Shown here: positions 43,751 to 61,740 of the stretch, one piece after another | Layout: each line of letters begins with the position of its first letter | Position numbering within the stretch: position 1 is the first letter of the stretch | Origin: Neocallimastix lanati (nom. inval.) | Taxonomy: Eukaryota; Neocallimastigomycota; Neocallimastigomycetes; Neocallimastigales; Neocallimastigaceae | Direction: 5' to 3' | Length of the DNA stretch: 64,000 bases | Assembly (NCBI GenBank): GCA_016946835.1 | Contig: JACVTC010000038.1 | Span: 877,501-941,500 of the forward strand | Notes under the pieces: generated by a model | The model's database searches: none | Told to the model about the DNA's origin: nothing | What the model saw: the letters and a program-made list of their open reading frames with translations, nothing else | Translations under genes and position numbers: made by a program

Positions 43751-44639
43751 ATTAATTTGATAAAACTAGAGAGTATCTAATAAGTATCCTGAATTTAGTA
43801 TTGGCTTTCGATTGAAGTACTTTGTGCCGGATGTGGATATAAATTCGATGCTCGTGTTGCCAATAGGATTGAAGAAGACTGTCCAAAGAACGGTGTTGTC
43901 CTTGTTGTTATAAAAAATAAAGTAATCCTTTCGATTAGAACATTAATTTTTCTAAATCCAAGTTTTTTTTTTTTTTTTTTCCATGAATTTCGAATGAAAT
44001 ACTTTAAAAGATATTGAAATTCTTCATCTTTATGAAAAAAAAAAAAGAAAAAAAAAAAAAAAAAAAAAAAAAATTTACATTATTTTTAAATATTGTCCAA
44101 TATCAAATAGTAATGTAGACCCTGTTATTACAGATATGAATCATATAAAACTAAATTTCTGATTCTGATAGTAGTAGTAAACAAAGTATATATATATATA
44201 TATATAAATATTAATAATATTTTACAATAGAAATAATATTATTAAATAAATAATAGGAATTAGAGATAGTAAAAATTAGAAATATTTATAAAATTTAGTG
44301 ATAGTGAAAAATTATAAATATCGTTATAAATATCGTTTAACCTCTTAAATTTAGTTGAATAGTCTAATGGGTGAATATCATACTAATTTTAAGTAAATTT
44401 TCTGAATTAATGAGGGTGTAAATATATATTTAGTGACATGGTTACCGATGATATAACATTCCTTCTTAGTGGAAGAAGATGTAGACATTATTGATATAAA
44501 TTATAAAAAAAAAAAAAAAAAAAGAAATGGGATATTTTTGTTTTAGGAACCAAAATCATTTCTGGTGATTATTCAAAAAAAAAAAAAAAAAAAAAAAAAA
44601 GGTTATTCAAAATAAAAAAAAAAAAAAAGGCCATTCTTG

Positions 44640-45160
44640 ATGAGATCTGCGGGCTCTCTTAACAAAAAATTTTGTCTCGGACCGGTACTCAGCAAGGGTT
44701 ACTATTCCCCGAAAAATAAAAGTGCAAATAAAACCAGGAGCGTCAACGCTGAAAAATTCAGTTAGACAGGCTAGCAGGGTCAATACCTCTGAAAGGAGAG
44801 AAAGACCATAGTTTTCTTTCAGATAGTCAATTCAAACCCTTATCCATATGGAGGTGAGGTTCTTTGCCTAATGAACTTTTTTTTCGGAATTTATTTTTAC
44901 ACTTTATTTTTGATTATTACTTTTTATTTCACATTACTATTTCAAATATTATACATATAATAAAAGCCAATTTGAACATAAAATATGTGAAACATATTAT
45001 TATGTTCAAAATTGGACAAATAATACTTATTTATTTATTTATTTTATTAATTCTGTGTTTTTTTTTTTTTATTTATTAAAATTAAAATTAAAAAGTATTC
45101 ATGTAGTTTATAAAAAGAACACATAAATAAATAAAGATTAAAGTTTGCAATAATTGCATC

Positions 45161-45214
<54 letters not shown>

Positions 45215-45556
45215 TTTATTCAATATTAAAACTTGAGTATTTCCAGGTTTCTAATTAATTTTTTTCAAGCCTCTACATTTGCTTTATTACGAATATGGCA
45301 AAAAGAAAAGTGAAAGTTATATAGTAGTCCTATTAATTCTTATCAAATACACATTTACTAATAGCACCGTTCCTAACACAGAAAATTTATAGTTTAGTAA
45401 TTCTTTTTTTTTTTTTTTTTTTTTTTTTTGATGATTTTTCTTGTAGTTCAGAGAAGAGTTTAATATATCTTTTTTTTTTTTTTTTTTTCTGTATTTTCCA
45501 TTTTCATCTAAAGCTATATCCTTAACATGGTTTTATTATCTATTCTAATATTAATT

Positions 45557-45560
<4 letters not shown>
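44640..45560. repeat. Dispersed repeat B, locus 2 (patchy)
   Basis: Shares blocks with 21190-22520: GGAGGTGAGGTTC (44850-44862) followed by GAACTTTT and TTACACTTTATTTT, TAGTAGTCCTATTA (45322-45335), and an inverted TTAGGAAC-type block near 45368. The first 200 nt are among the most GC-rich in the window (CTGCGGGCTCTC at 44647; CGGACCGGTACTC at 44678). No intact open frame was found. Probably the remains of a mobile element of unknown class. Confidence 0.5.
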
Positions 45561-45600
<40 letters not shown>

Positions 45601-45846
45601 TTGTTGTTGTTGTTGTTGAACCGTTATTGCTTCTTTATTATTTTAATATTTAATGATTGTCTAGATATTCTTTAAATATATATATATATATAATATATAT
45701 ATTGAATTTTGATATTCATAAGTTGTTAATTGAATTATTGAGTCAATGAGACCTCCTAATCTATTAAAAATATAACACTTAAAATTTGAAATGCTTATTT
45801 ATTTATATATACATATTTTATATACATATAATACATATATATATAT

Positions 45847-46007
<161 letters not shown>

Positions 46008-46649
46008 GTTTTATTGTTTTTATATTAAGAAGGGACCTATTCGTTTAAGAATGGTCTTTACATCTTCTTAATCATCATTTTTCTATAATATAATAGTCTA
46101 TTACTGGTAACATTTAACATTTACACGACATCATACAATCGTAAAGAAAATATTTTTACATTTAATAACAATCTAATTAAACCCAAAAACTACAATAATT
46201 AACGGAAAGTAACTTAATCTCATAATAAAAAAAAATAAAAATAAAAATAAAAATATAGAATAAAAAATAAAAATATAATATAAAAATAAAAATAACAAAA
46301 TAACAAAATAAAAATAACAAAATAAAATATAATAAAAAAATGAAATAAAAATATAGAATAAAATAAAAAAATAAAATAAAATAAAATAAAATAAAAAAAA
46401 ATAAAGAAATATACATATACATATATATATATTTAAATAGAAATAGTTAAGATAATCTATAAATTTTTTATAATTATTTATTATTTTAATAATTTTATTT
46501 TATTATTAATTTATTAATTTATTTTATTACTTTTATTTTATAAGAAAAGAATTTTAAGTTTTTTTTTTTTTTTTTTTTTTTTGAAAATTAAAATTTATAA
46601 ATTTATAAAATATATGAAAAAAAAATATTTATTAAAAAAATTATTATTA

Positions 46650-48229
<1,580 letters not shown>

Positions 48230-48238
48230 CTTGAATTA

Positions 48239-48269
<31 letters not shown>

Positions 48270-48499
48270 TATTTTTATTTTTTTTTATTTTTTTTTTTTT
48301 TTTTATTTTTTATTTTTTAGATATATATATATATTATTGTGTTATATTTATATTTATATATTTCACTCGTTTTATTATTATAATTACAAATTATTTTAAA
48401 TTCTAAAGGTATTTTTTATTTTGGTAATACACACCGGTCCTTAAAATAGTATTAAAAATACTAATAAACTAATAATTATTATAATTAATATATAACAAA

Positions 48500-48542
<43 letters not shown>

Positions 48543-48798
48543 AGAATGATATTAGTATTATAAAAATATATTATAAAAATATAAAAAATGATAATGATAA
48601 TAATAATAATAATTAGCATTATTATTTTACATTATATATTATTAAAAGTCTTTTAATAAAATGAATTTGTGATAATTTTCACTTTCATGCATAATATATC
48701 TGAAAATATAATATATATATATATATATTAATTATTTTAATTATTTTTACTTTTCTTTTTCATTACTATTTACTATTTATTATTTTCATGTTAAAATG

Positions 48799-48837
<39 letters not shown>

Positions 48838-50159
48838 AATTATTGAATAAATATACAAAGTTTATCTCTCTTTTTTTATTTTTAACTTAAATAAAAATTC
48901 TTTTTGTTAATTTTTAAAAATGGCTTTTATTATATGTGTAATAACAGAAATTTCATTATTTTGATATATTAATTCATAGGTATATAAAGTGAAATTTGTT
49001 CAATTATAAAACAATTTCTAATTATTATCGTTTTCATTTAATTTTTTTTTTTTTTTTTTTTACAAAATTATTTAAGCAAATAAAAATATTATAATGCTTG
49101 GCAATTTTTTTTTTTTTTTTATAAAAAATATATATATATATATTTAAAAATTATGAAAGATAATAAATTTTATTTACATTTAAAGGTTTTCCTTATTATT
49201 AATATTATATATATTACTTTTATTATCTTTATATATATATATATATTATATTATTTTTCTTTTATTTTCTTTTTTTTTCTTTTACTTTTTGAGAATTATT
49301 TTAATAAATTGACAAATTATTAAAGTATAACTAAAATAAAAAAAAAAAAAAAAAAAAAAGTTTATTAAAATATTCTATAATTATTTCGAAAAAAATAATA
49401 ATATTAATAATAATTAATTATAAGAATTAATTATAAAAATATTAAAATTAAAAAAAAAAAAAGAATTTAAATATATTAGTATATATTCAATCTATATATT
49501 ACAATTTAATTTTTATTCATTGATTTCATTAATTTTTTAAAAGATTTCCTCCTCCTCCATTAGGAATAAGTGTAGAGGAAAAAATATAAACATCCATCAA
49601 AATAATTATTATTAACTTTAATTATAAATTGTTTATTTATTTATTTATCTAAATATTTATTTACTTATTTATTTATCCAGTTATTTATTTATTTATTTAT
49701 TTATTTATCTAATTATTTATATTTATTTATTTATTTATTTTTGTTAAATTTATTAATATATATTGGGAGTGTTACACTTCGGAAAAGTTATACTTCGATA
49801 AAATGTGGCGTTTTTAAATTTTAATAAATAAATTAATAAATAAATGATTTTTATAAATTATCTCAATCTAATTAAGGAAGTGAAATAAAAATTCAAAAAA
49901 TGTTTTATTGCCATGCCCTATAATATTCATTAATAAAAAAAAGAAAAAAAACTATTATATCGTTTTTTCATATTAATATTTCTTATTATGTTGATAATAT
50001 GATTTTCAATATTATTTTTGAAATAAATATTGATTAAATTAAATCTTATCATTTTAAATAAAAGGTTAAAACAACATTAAAAACGAAAGATTTGATTTGA
50101 TCAATATTTATTTCATTAACAATTTTTTTTACGATGGAATATCCTCTTCGTCGATCCAA
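48230..50159. other. Gene-free AT-rich spacer
   Basis: Upstream of TIM23. Holds poly-A (48506-48540) and poly-T (48800-48836) runs, TTTA arrays at 49630-49740 and filler. A short patch at 49763-49815 contains GTTACACTTCGGAAAAGTTA and ATGTGGCGT. The latter word also appears at about 56541 and 17922. No gene seen. Confidence 0.55.
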
Positions 50160-50778
50160 ATTCATTCTACGATCCATCTAACTCATATTCAGCACACAAT
50201 AATTGATTAATTCTTGAATTATTTCTATATCATTGTTTTTAATTGCTATGTGAAGAGGAGAGGCACTCTCTTTACCCATATATAAGTTTTATTTTTAAGG
50301 CTTTTAATTAAGGAAAATGTTCCAAAACATCTTTTTCATTAATATTTAAAAAAAATCCGTATTTTTTCTCTGTAACATCCATTAATAAATCCATGACCCT
50401 CAAATTATAATAAGGTATGACTTCTAATAAAAGATAATTTTCATAGCATTACTTCTCATTAATATTTATGAACGGGTATACTCTTTAACAAAAAAAAAAA
50501 AAAAAAAAAAAAAAAAGATTTTTCCTAAATATTCGTCTAATAAGATTCATTTATTTTTGTAGCAATCAATGAAAATTTGATTTAAAACAATCCTAATCAA
50601 AAAAAAAAAAAAAAAAAAAAAGTGTTGAAAAATCTAGTTTCAGTATATCGTCTTTTTCATTTCTTCTTAAATTCACACAGTAGTCCACCAGAGTGACTTC
50701 ATCAATATTGACATCAATTTTTAATTGATAATTTAAATTGGTGAAGTTCAAGGTAATTATTATCCAGAAAATTTTCAT
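50160..50778 (-). pseudogene. Ankyrin-repeat protein pseudogene
   Basis: On the minus strand, from ATG 50778, a frame reads NYQLKIDVNIDEVTLVDYCV until an A-rich insertion at 50599-50621. Further down, a second piece reads NYLLLEVIPYYNLRVMDLLM (about 50445-50385), and a third reads GKESASPLHIAIKNNDIEII (about 50278-50219), which matches the ankyrin consensus of PLHxAxxxxxxEIxxxLI. Stops, frame changes and homopolymer insertions separate the pieces. Ankyrin repeats mediate protein binding. Large ankyrin families are common in fungi of this type, so this is most likely a dead paralogue. Confidence 0.65.
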
Positions 50779-52894
<2,116 letters not shown>

Positions 52895-53285
52895 TATACC
52901 GGAATTAATGAAAGAGGAGAATATATTGGACCTCTAGTCTCTATCCTTAAATGTATCAGACTCTCATTGGATTCTTTACCATCCATTGAGAGTTTTCGTT
53001 ATCGACTAGGACCTCTCTCTATGAAAGGCTAACAAGAAAAGATAATCCTTATATGCCGCTATATACGACAAGCTTCTTTTCAATGATCTCATGAACCATC
53101 ATCGAAAGAGAAACAGTTACATTATTAATCCTCTCACAGATCAAGTGCTCTTTACATTTAGAAATTATTTAATCTAACAACAGGAATACATCATGGTGAC
53201 GAATATCAACTTCATTTATAGGAAAAAACACCCTGAGAAAATGAAAATTGCCCTATATAAATACAGGAGGTTGATCCAGAAAAAC
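52895..53285. repeat. Dispersed repeat A, copy 2
   Basis: Collinear with 9442-9830 in the same orientation. Both carry GGACCTC-AGTCTC, TAAATGTATCAGACTCTCA, TGGATTCTTT-CCAT, GATCTC-TGAACCATCAT, CAGATCAAGTGCT and ATCCAGAAAA at similar spacing. The copies differ by many substitutions and small indels, so the insertions are old. Confidence 0.7.
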
Positions 53286-53776
53286 TTTATAAATATAAAA
53301 CTATTGTAAATTATAAAAAGAACAACGGTACTTCAGTATTTTAATAATGAGTACAATTCTTATATATATATATTATAATATTAAATCAATAATAAATTAT
53401 TAAAATTTTAATTATATATTTTTAAAATATTTATTTAAATTTTTATAAACATAAAATAGAAAAAGATAGAATATAATAATATATTTTTTTTTATAGATGA
53501 GGAATAAATTGATACATTTTAATAGTATTTAAATATTACTTTTGATAAAATAATATTATAGCAAAAAAAGTTTTTATAGTAGCAATATATCGGCATATAT
53601 CCATAGTATTATTATCATTATAACTATATAAATTTTATGAATTAAATACTGTTATATAATATGAGCATACCCCATTATTTTTTTTTTTTTAATTAAAATG
53701 CTAATTTTATATAGATTTATTCCTTTTTTCAAGATACTATCCCAAAAGAAATTTAATCTATATATATATATATAAG

Positions 53777-53828
<52 letters not shown>

Positions 53829-55019
53829 AGAAATTTAATATAAATTACAACTTTAATTTATATAAATTTTTTTTTACCAAAGTTTCATAATACTTTATAC
53901 AAGTTTTCACCAAATTATACTCAAAAAAGTTAATGTATATAGATTCTATATAAATTTAAATAAAACATCAATTCTTAAAAATAACTTTGTTTATAATAAA
54001 AATAATAAAAACTATAGTAATACAGAAATTTTTACTAATAAAAAAAGTTTTTTTTTTTTTTTTTTTGTTAAAATTCAATAGTAATAAAATATTTGGTGAA
54101 AAAAAAAAAAAAAATTTTTTTAATAGTTTTTTTTTTTTTTTTTAATATAACGAAAATATATATATGGTATAATATGGTACATGTTTAACAACTTTCATAA
54201 TAGAATAAGATTTTTTGTAATTTTTCTATTTTTTTTTTTTTTTTAATAATATAAAGATACAATTATTTTACTTTAAAATAATAATAATAACAATAATAAT
54301 AATAATAATAATAATTATTATTAGTATTATTAGTATTATTAGTATTATTTAAGAATTTTTTTTTTTAGTATTTAGGTACTTCACTAATAATTTATTCATT
54401 CATTTTTTTTATTTATTTATTTATTTATTTATTTTAATAGTAGTAATTTCGTTAATCTATATTTAAATACAACTAAATCAGTATTTTCTATATTTTCATT
54501 ATAGATTAATAGGAATGACTTTTAGTTATTAAATATAGAGTATTAATTATTAATATTTAATTGTTTTTAATAGTTATTATTAATTATCAATTAATTCATA
54601 TTAATCATTAATATTAGTAATAATTAGTTATTCTATAATTATTTTATTACTTCATTAATTTTTATTTAATGATGTCTATTTAAATGCTCCAACTACATTT
54701 TATTTTTACATTTTTATATTTTATATTTTAATTTTGCATATCTATAACCAACAATTTTTTTACATCTATCATAATTATTATTCCTAAAGTGGCTATAAAC
54801 CATAATTAAAATAATTAAAATACAAAAAAAAAAAAAAAAATTTCAAAAAATTAAATAAATAAATAAATAAATAGAAAATTAAATTTCAAAAATATATTTA
54901 AATAACTATAGAATAAAAATAAACATTTAAAATATAATTATAAATTAATATATTCACTTTATATAAATTTTGTTTATTCTATATTAATTATTATTTATTT
55001 ATATATTATTAGTATAATT

Positions 55020-55051
<32 letters not shown>

Positions 55052-55277
55052 TTATTATAATTATTATCATTTATTTATTATTACTATTATTATTATTTAT
55101 TTATTTATTACTATTTATTATTATTATTTAAATATTTACATATTTATATTAATATTCTTTCCTCTTTCCTTTTTTCTTTTTTCCTTTTTTTTTTTTATTT
55201 AAATATATATATAAATTTAAACATATTATACTTTATATTAGATAATATTTATTTTGATACACAAAAATTGGTTGGTT

Positions 55278-55308
<31 letters not shown>

Positions 55309-57442
55309 ATATATATAAAATATAATAATTAATAGAAGAATTCTATATCATTATCATTATCATAATTAAGAAAGATATAAATTGAAAGTAAAAGATATAA
55401 ATATCATTATAAAATATATATATTATTATTATTATTTTAAAATAAAAGTATGATTTGTTTATTATGATAATGAAGAATTTACTAAAAAATATATTTATAG
55501 ATATTTAATAATTTTTTTATGTCTTATTTATTTAAACTTATAATTAAAAATTTTATATTATACTATATTAATTATTTAAATGAATTTATATTATATATAA
55601 AACTTTAAAAATATATTTTTAATCCTTTGATTTGACCTAATCTCTATCCTTAACTGTAGAAGTTAACTTGAAATGAACATCAACATCTTTTATTTTATAA
55701 TTAATATTATATTTAATAATGATTGTTGTTAAGTTTATCTTTTTAATTTATTAATAAATGAATGAATAAATAAATAAAAATATTTTAAATTAAATTTTTA
55801 AATCAGAGAATAAATGAAATCTATTTTAGGATTAATCAGTAAAAAAAAAAAAAAGATTAATTTATTTTAATATATTCTTGAATAAAACATTGATAAAAAT
55901 AAGGAGAAATAGAAAAAGAATTAAAATAGTAATAATAAAAAAAAAAAGAAAAAGAAAAAGAAATTAATAATGATTAATAACAAATGATTATAATAGATAA
56001 TAAATAATAAATAAATAATAAATAATAAATAATATTAATAATATAATAAAATCCTCAATATTAATTTAAAAATAATATTTAATATTTAATAATCTAACCT
56101 TTAATATGTCAAATTATAATAATTAATTATAAAAATATTTTTAAATATTTTAATATAAGGTTCACTATATTTTCTTATTTTCTTATTATAGAATTATTAT
56201 AGAATAGAATTATATTGAAAGTAATATTAAAAAAAATTACATTTCCCACTATATTAAATATATATATTTTATTATATTTTATTATATTTTATTATATTAT
56301 ATTATATTTTATTATATTTTATTATAGATTTTTATATCTTTTTATATTTTATTTTTATTTTCCTTATTTGTAATTTTAACAATGAAAGATAAAATAAAAA
56401 AAAAAAAAAAGTTTATAAAAATCATTTCTCATTAATAATTTGAATTTGAATTAAGAAAAAAATTTTTTATTTATAATTTCTTTTTTTAATTAATTTTTAC
56501 TTTTTGTTTTTTGCTTTAAACAAAATTAAATTAGATTTAAAATGTGGCGTACCTTCAAAGAGGCATTAATATTTTAAATAATTTAATATTCTAAAAAAAA
56601 AGGATTAAAACTTTAACAGAAAAGTTAATGACATTCCTTTATAAATATAATAGTAATAATAATAATTTTTTTTAAAAAATATATTTTATTAAAGAAAAAT
56701 AAAAAAAAAAAAAAAAAGAATTAATATTCATTTTGTTATTTTAAATATTTATTAGAAAATAATATTAAAATATTTATATATTTATAATTTTCATTTTTTG
56801 TTACATTTTTTATTAACTTTTAAGATAAAAAATATCATTTCATATTTCATTATAAAATCAAAAGTTATATATTTAATTTTTTATTTAGGCATCATTTATA
56901 TCTAAAATAAACTTATTTTTCTTTTATTTTTTATTGAATATAATCAATTTTATTTTATTGAAAGTTATACGTCATATTCATTATTCTGTTCAATGGAAAG
57001 AATATAAAAACTTTTTCCTTTTTGATATTCTTGAATTAATAGATATTGTTATAACTTGAAATAGGGTTATGTCATCTCTTTGTTAATTATTATAAACCTA
57101 ACAACATTGTTTATTTTTTATTAATTACTTTTTAAGAAATAAAATATAATTTATAATAATTATATATTTTTTTTTTCATTATTATCTTTTACCCTAACCT
57201 ATCTTCAACTTATAATATAAATAAATTAATATAAAAATTTACATTTTTAATTAAAAATATTCCAAAAAAAAAGATATTGATATATATTTATTATAAAATT
57301 TAATTATTTATTTAATTTTACTATAAAAATTATTTTTCTATTATTTATTTATTCATTAAGATAACTACAATATTATTGGCTAATAAATATTACCAAATAA
57401 AGCATTTTTTTATATGAAAATTTTAATTAATATATAAATAAT

Positions 57443-57473
<31 letters not shown>

Positions 57474-57825
57474 TGTTACACTTTTCCACTTTTAAATTAA
57501 TACTTTGATATAATTAAAACAAAAACTTTATAATTTTTTTTTTTTTGTATTTATTACTATTAAAGTTAACTTAAATCTATTATATTTATTTAATTAAATA
57601 GTACCATCAATCTTAAATTTGTACTTTACACCTATATAAAAGCTATAAAATATTAAATCTTTCTTTGATCTTATTAGAATAATCATAAAGAATAATAATA
57701 TAAAATAAGGTATAAAAGTAAAATAAATAAATATAAAATAATGGAATTGGCAATGATATAAATAATAAAATTCTAATTATTTGGATTATTTACTAATAAT
57801 TATTAATAAATATTATTAATAATAA
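53286..57825. other. Gene-free AT-rich spacer
   Basis: Contains a 51-nt poly-A run (53777-53827), AAT/ATT and ATTT arrays (54278-54350, 55022-55130), TTTTATTA-type tracts near 56268-56325 and a poly-T run at 57450-57472. Slightly richer patches near 55620-55690 and 56540-56570 are too short to assign. No gene or RNA gene recognised. Confidence 0.55.
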
Positions 57826-58383
57826 ATAATTAAATAATAAATAATAAATAATAAATACTAAATAATAAATAATAAATAATAAATACTAAATAATAAATAA
57901 TAAATAATAAATACTTAATACTAAATACTAAATAATAAATAAAAAATAATAATAAATAATAAATAATAAATAATAAATAATAAATAATAAATAATAAATA
58001 ATAAATAATAAATAATAAATAATAAATAATAAATAATAAATAATAAATAATAAATAATAAATAATAAATAATAAATAATAAATAATAAATAATAAATAAT
58101 AAATAATAAATAATAAATAATAAATAATAAATAATAAATAATAAATAATAAATAATAAATAATAAATAATAAATAATAAATAATAAATAATAAATAATAA
58201 ATAATAAATAATAAATAATAAATAATAAATAATAAATAATAAATAATAAATAATAAATAATAAATAATAAATAATAAATAATAAATAATAAATAATAAAT
58301 AATAAATAATAAATAATAAATAATAAATAATAAATAATAAATAATAAATAATAAATAATAAATAATAAATAATAAATAATAAT
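57826..58383 (-). repeat. (TAATAAA)n heptamer satellite, about 60 clean copies
   Basis: Pure seven-base units from about 57945 to 58380, with variant units (TACTAAA, TACTTAA) at the left end. Because 7 x 3 = 21, any frame without a stop repeats every seven residues. The minus strand gives a YYLLFII repeat of 185 codons that is an artefact, not a protein. Confidence 0.95.
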
Positions 58384-61245
58384 TCAATAATTATTAATAA
58401 ATCATTATTATATAAAATTTATTATTAATACACTTTATGTTTTTTTTTTATTTATTTATTATAAATATATAATTTATAATTTAATAAAAAAAAATTTCTT
58501 TTCTTTTAAAACTCTCTAATTGAATTTAATAAAATATTGTTTATATATATTAAAAATTAATTCCTTTCTATAGTTAATACAGTTTATTTATTTGTATGAC
58601 AAAACAAATATATAACTGTTTTATATTGTCTCTTATTATCATATATTAAGTGTACTTATTAATATATAAAGTCTATTCTATTTAATTATTGCCGTATACT
58701 GTAATTTATCCATAGTTGAATATATTCTATAATACAACATAAATATTTAACTAGTATATTAAATAATATACACCATGTATTATATATATATTAAAATATA
58801 TATTTTTATTTAAAATTATTGAATATACACAAATATATTTATTTATTATATTTTAAACAGTTTTAAAACTATTGTTCTTTATTATTTAATCTATAAACAA
58901 ATATATATTAATATATGGCTAATAATATATTAATATACTAATATTAATTTGTTAAAATAAATTTATTTTTTAAAATTTTATATTATTAAATTTTAATTTA
59001 TAATTAAAATTTAATAATATATGTAATACTATTTATAATATATTAGTGATTAAATTATAGAATAGAATTGATTATACAATTTTATTTTTTAAAAGAATAA
59101 ATTTTTATACCATTTATATTTGTTGTGTAATGGTAAATAAATCAAATAAATCATAAATAATAATTACTAATAATTCTAATAGATTACAAAATAAACTTAA
59201 TTTTTTTTTTTTAAATAATTTATAATAGAATTAAATAATAATTTTTTTTTTTTTTAAATAATTTATAATAGAATTAAATAATAGAGTTTTATTATTTATA
59301 ATTATTTAATTATTTTTTTTTACTATTTTTTTTTATAAAAAAAGCTCAAATTATCTAAACATGTTGCTTTTTAGTACCACAAAATAAAGCTAGTATCAGA
59401 TACGTTGGTCATAAATACACAATACTAAACTTAATTATAAATATTATATATTGGCTATGATACCAACAATAAATAATGTAATGTAATACTATTATTCCCT
59501 ATTTACAAATAATAAAGAAATATAAATATAAATTTAAATAATAATATATAATATATAATAATATAAATATTTTTATGAAATTGTTTTATCTATTATTAAT
59601 TATTAATATTAAAATAAATTATTAATTATTATATAATGTAATTAATTATTAATTTTAAATTGAAAGATATTTTTTTTTTAGTTACATATATAAAAAAAAT
59701 TATATATTAGATAATATTTTTTGTTATATTATTATATATTATTTCTATTGATTTTATTATATAGAGTATTACTTTTAATTGATTTATTTTATTATAATTT
59801 TTATTATTAATTATTAATTATTATTTTATTAAATGCAATTTTATTTTATTTTTCATTATATATTTATCATTTTTTATAGTAATACTATTTTTTAATAATT
59901 TTTTTTTCTTTTCAGTGTTCTTAGTATTATTTATTATTTTTTTTTTTTTTATTTATTTTTTATTTTTTATTTTTTATTTTATTTAATCCTAATAAAATAT
60001 TTTAGAAGTTCTTTTCTTTACTTTATATATATATTTATATATAATTTATTTTCTAAGAGGAAAGAAGAAAATATAAATAATAATTAAAGATTAAAATATG
60101 AAGTAAAAAATAAAAATAAGATTAAATCAAATAAATTAAAAAAAAATAAGGAATAAATATTATTGAATAAAAAGAAAATAATAATTATAGAAAAAAAAAA
60201 AAAAAAAGAGGAAATACCATAAAAAGAAATATAATCAACAAAAAAATTATACAAGGAATATCAATTTGATAATTAAATTAATTTAAATATAATAAATGAA
60301 ATATTAATAGATTATAAGATAGTAATTTATAATTATGTACAAAGAAGCTAAATATATATTTCTATAAAGATTTTTAAAAAATATTCTTATAATATCTTAT
60401 AATAGATTTTTTTTTTTTTTTAATTATTTTCTTTTATTTATTTATTTATTTTTTTTTAAAGAAAAGTATTTTCTGTTATTACATCAATAATCATTACACA
60501 CATATAAAATAAATAATTGTTTACTCTTATAATAAATCAAATAATTAAAAAGAATACAAAAAATATTTCGAGACCATATATTAATATACGGATTTTTAAT
60601 TTATTCACAATATATTAATACTTTAAATCCCGTTACCATTATATATAAAACAAATAAATTTATTAAAAATTTTATATTTATTTATCTCGAGAAAAGTATA
60701 ACAAAAGATTATTAACATAAATCAATTTTCGTATATTGAAAGAAAATCGTAAATAATATATAAAGTTCGAAGAATTATATATATATTTGTAAAAAATCGA
60801 ATTGTAATATATATATAAATAAAATAAATTATAATACTGATTATAAACGGTAATTTATTCTTTACGAAAATTCTTTAATTTTTTATTTTATATAATTAAA
60901 ATAAAAACAAAAACAAAAATAAACATAAAGAATAAAAAAAAAAAAAAACGAAAAAAATTTCAAATGAAATTATAAAATTCAAATATAAATAATAGGAAAG
61001 TTTGTTGTATATTATTTATTTAATAATTTTATTGTTTTTGAAATATAAATTTCGTTATTCCAGTGGTATTCAATGCATCAATATTTAAAAACTACAAATA
61101 TAAAAACTTAAAAATCTAATTTTGAAATTTAGAACTAAACATTTTCCTTAAAATTGCATATTTTAATATATAAAATTAGTAGAAAATTGAGAATAAAAAT
61201 AACAAAATAATTTATTTTTATTCTAATATAGTACTATCATTCTAT

Positions 61246-61277
<32 letters not shown>

Positions 61278-61740
61278 TATTTTTTTGATATAATTCTTTC
61301 ATTCTTTAAATTATAATATATTTAATTTATTTTACTATTTGTTTCATAAAAATATATTAACAAAAAAAAAAAAAAAAAAAAAGAATGATAATGCAATTAA
61401 ATTTGTGTTAATTATACTTATATTAGGATAAATCAAATTATTTAATACCTCAATATTTCAACATATACCAATAATTTTTTGTTAAAAAGGAAAAACCAAA
61501 AACAAACGAACAAACTAAAAAGCAAAAGCGAAAAAAAAAAAAACTAAAAAATTAAAAAAACAATAAAATAATAAAAAACTATAAAACAAAACAAAAAGTG
61601 AAAAATTAAAAGAAGTACATAATATTTTAAAAGTGCTTAATATTTTATGATTTAATATTATAAAAGGTAAATTGTGATATAAAAATAAATAATAATTAAA
61701 ATAATATAAAATTTTAAACAAAAAAAAAAAGAATAAAAAA
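58384..61740. other. Gene-free AT-rich spacer
   Basis: Filler with a tandem duplication of about 40-45 nt at 59198-59283 (T-run plus AAATAATTTATAATAGAATT, twice). A few richer patches (59345-59420, 60560-60640) have no readable frame. No gene seen. Confidence 0.55.

Larger units (their letters stand above)
43258..44190 (+). pseudogene. Decayed gene resembling a CDCA7-type zinc finger (zf-4CXXC_R1)
   Basis: Three separated coding-like blocks on the plus strand. Block 1 (43258-43370) reads HLFNGSICHQCVRIK and carries the CHQC signature that opens the R1 zinc finger. Block 2 (about 43803-43917) reads FRLKYF, then after a one-base frame change CAGCGYKFDARVANRIEEDC, and after a second frame change RCCPCCYKK. 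This parallels the family order of YFC-x-x-C, an acidic helix, CPxC and a cysteine-dense CNCSxC-x-KK end. Block 3 (about 44090-44190) has a short frame and then an SDSDSSS-like stretch in another frame. Intact relatives bind hemimethylated or non-B DNA with chromatin remodellers. The frame changes, lost cysteines and A-rich insertions suggest a pseudogene. The family call is by motif order only. Confidence 0.45.

Noticed and set aside
57830-58387. 185-codon YYLLFII frame
   Set aside because: Product of a TAATAAA heptamer satellite. No promoter, introns or coding-like composition.
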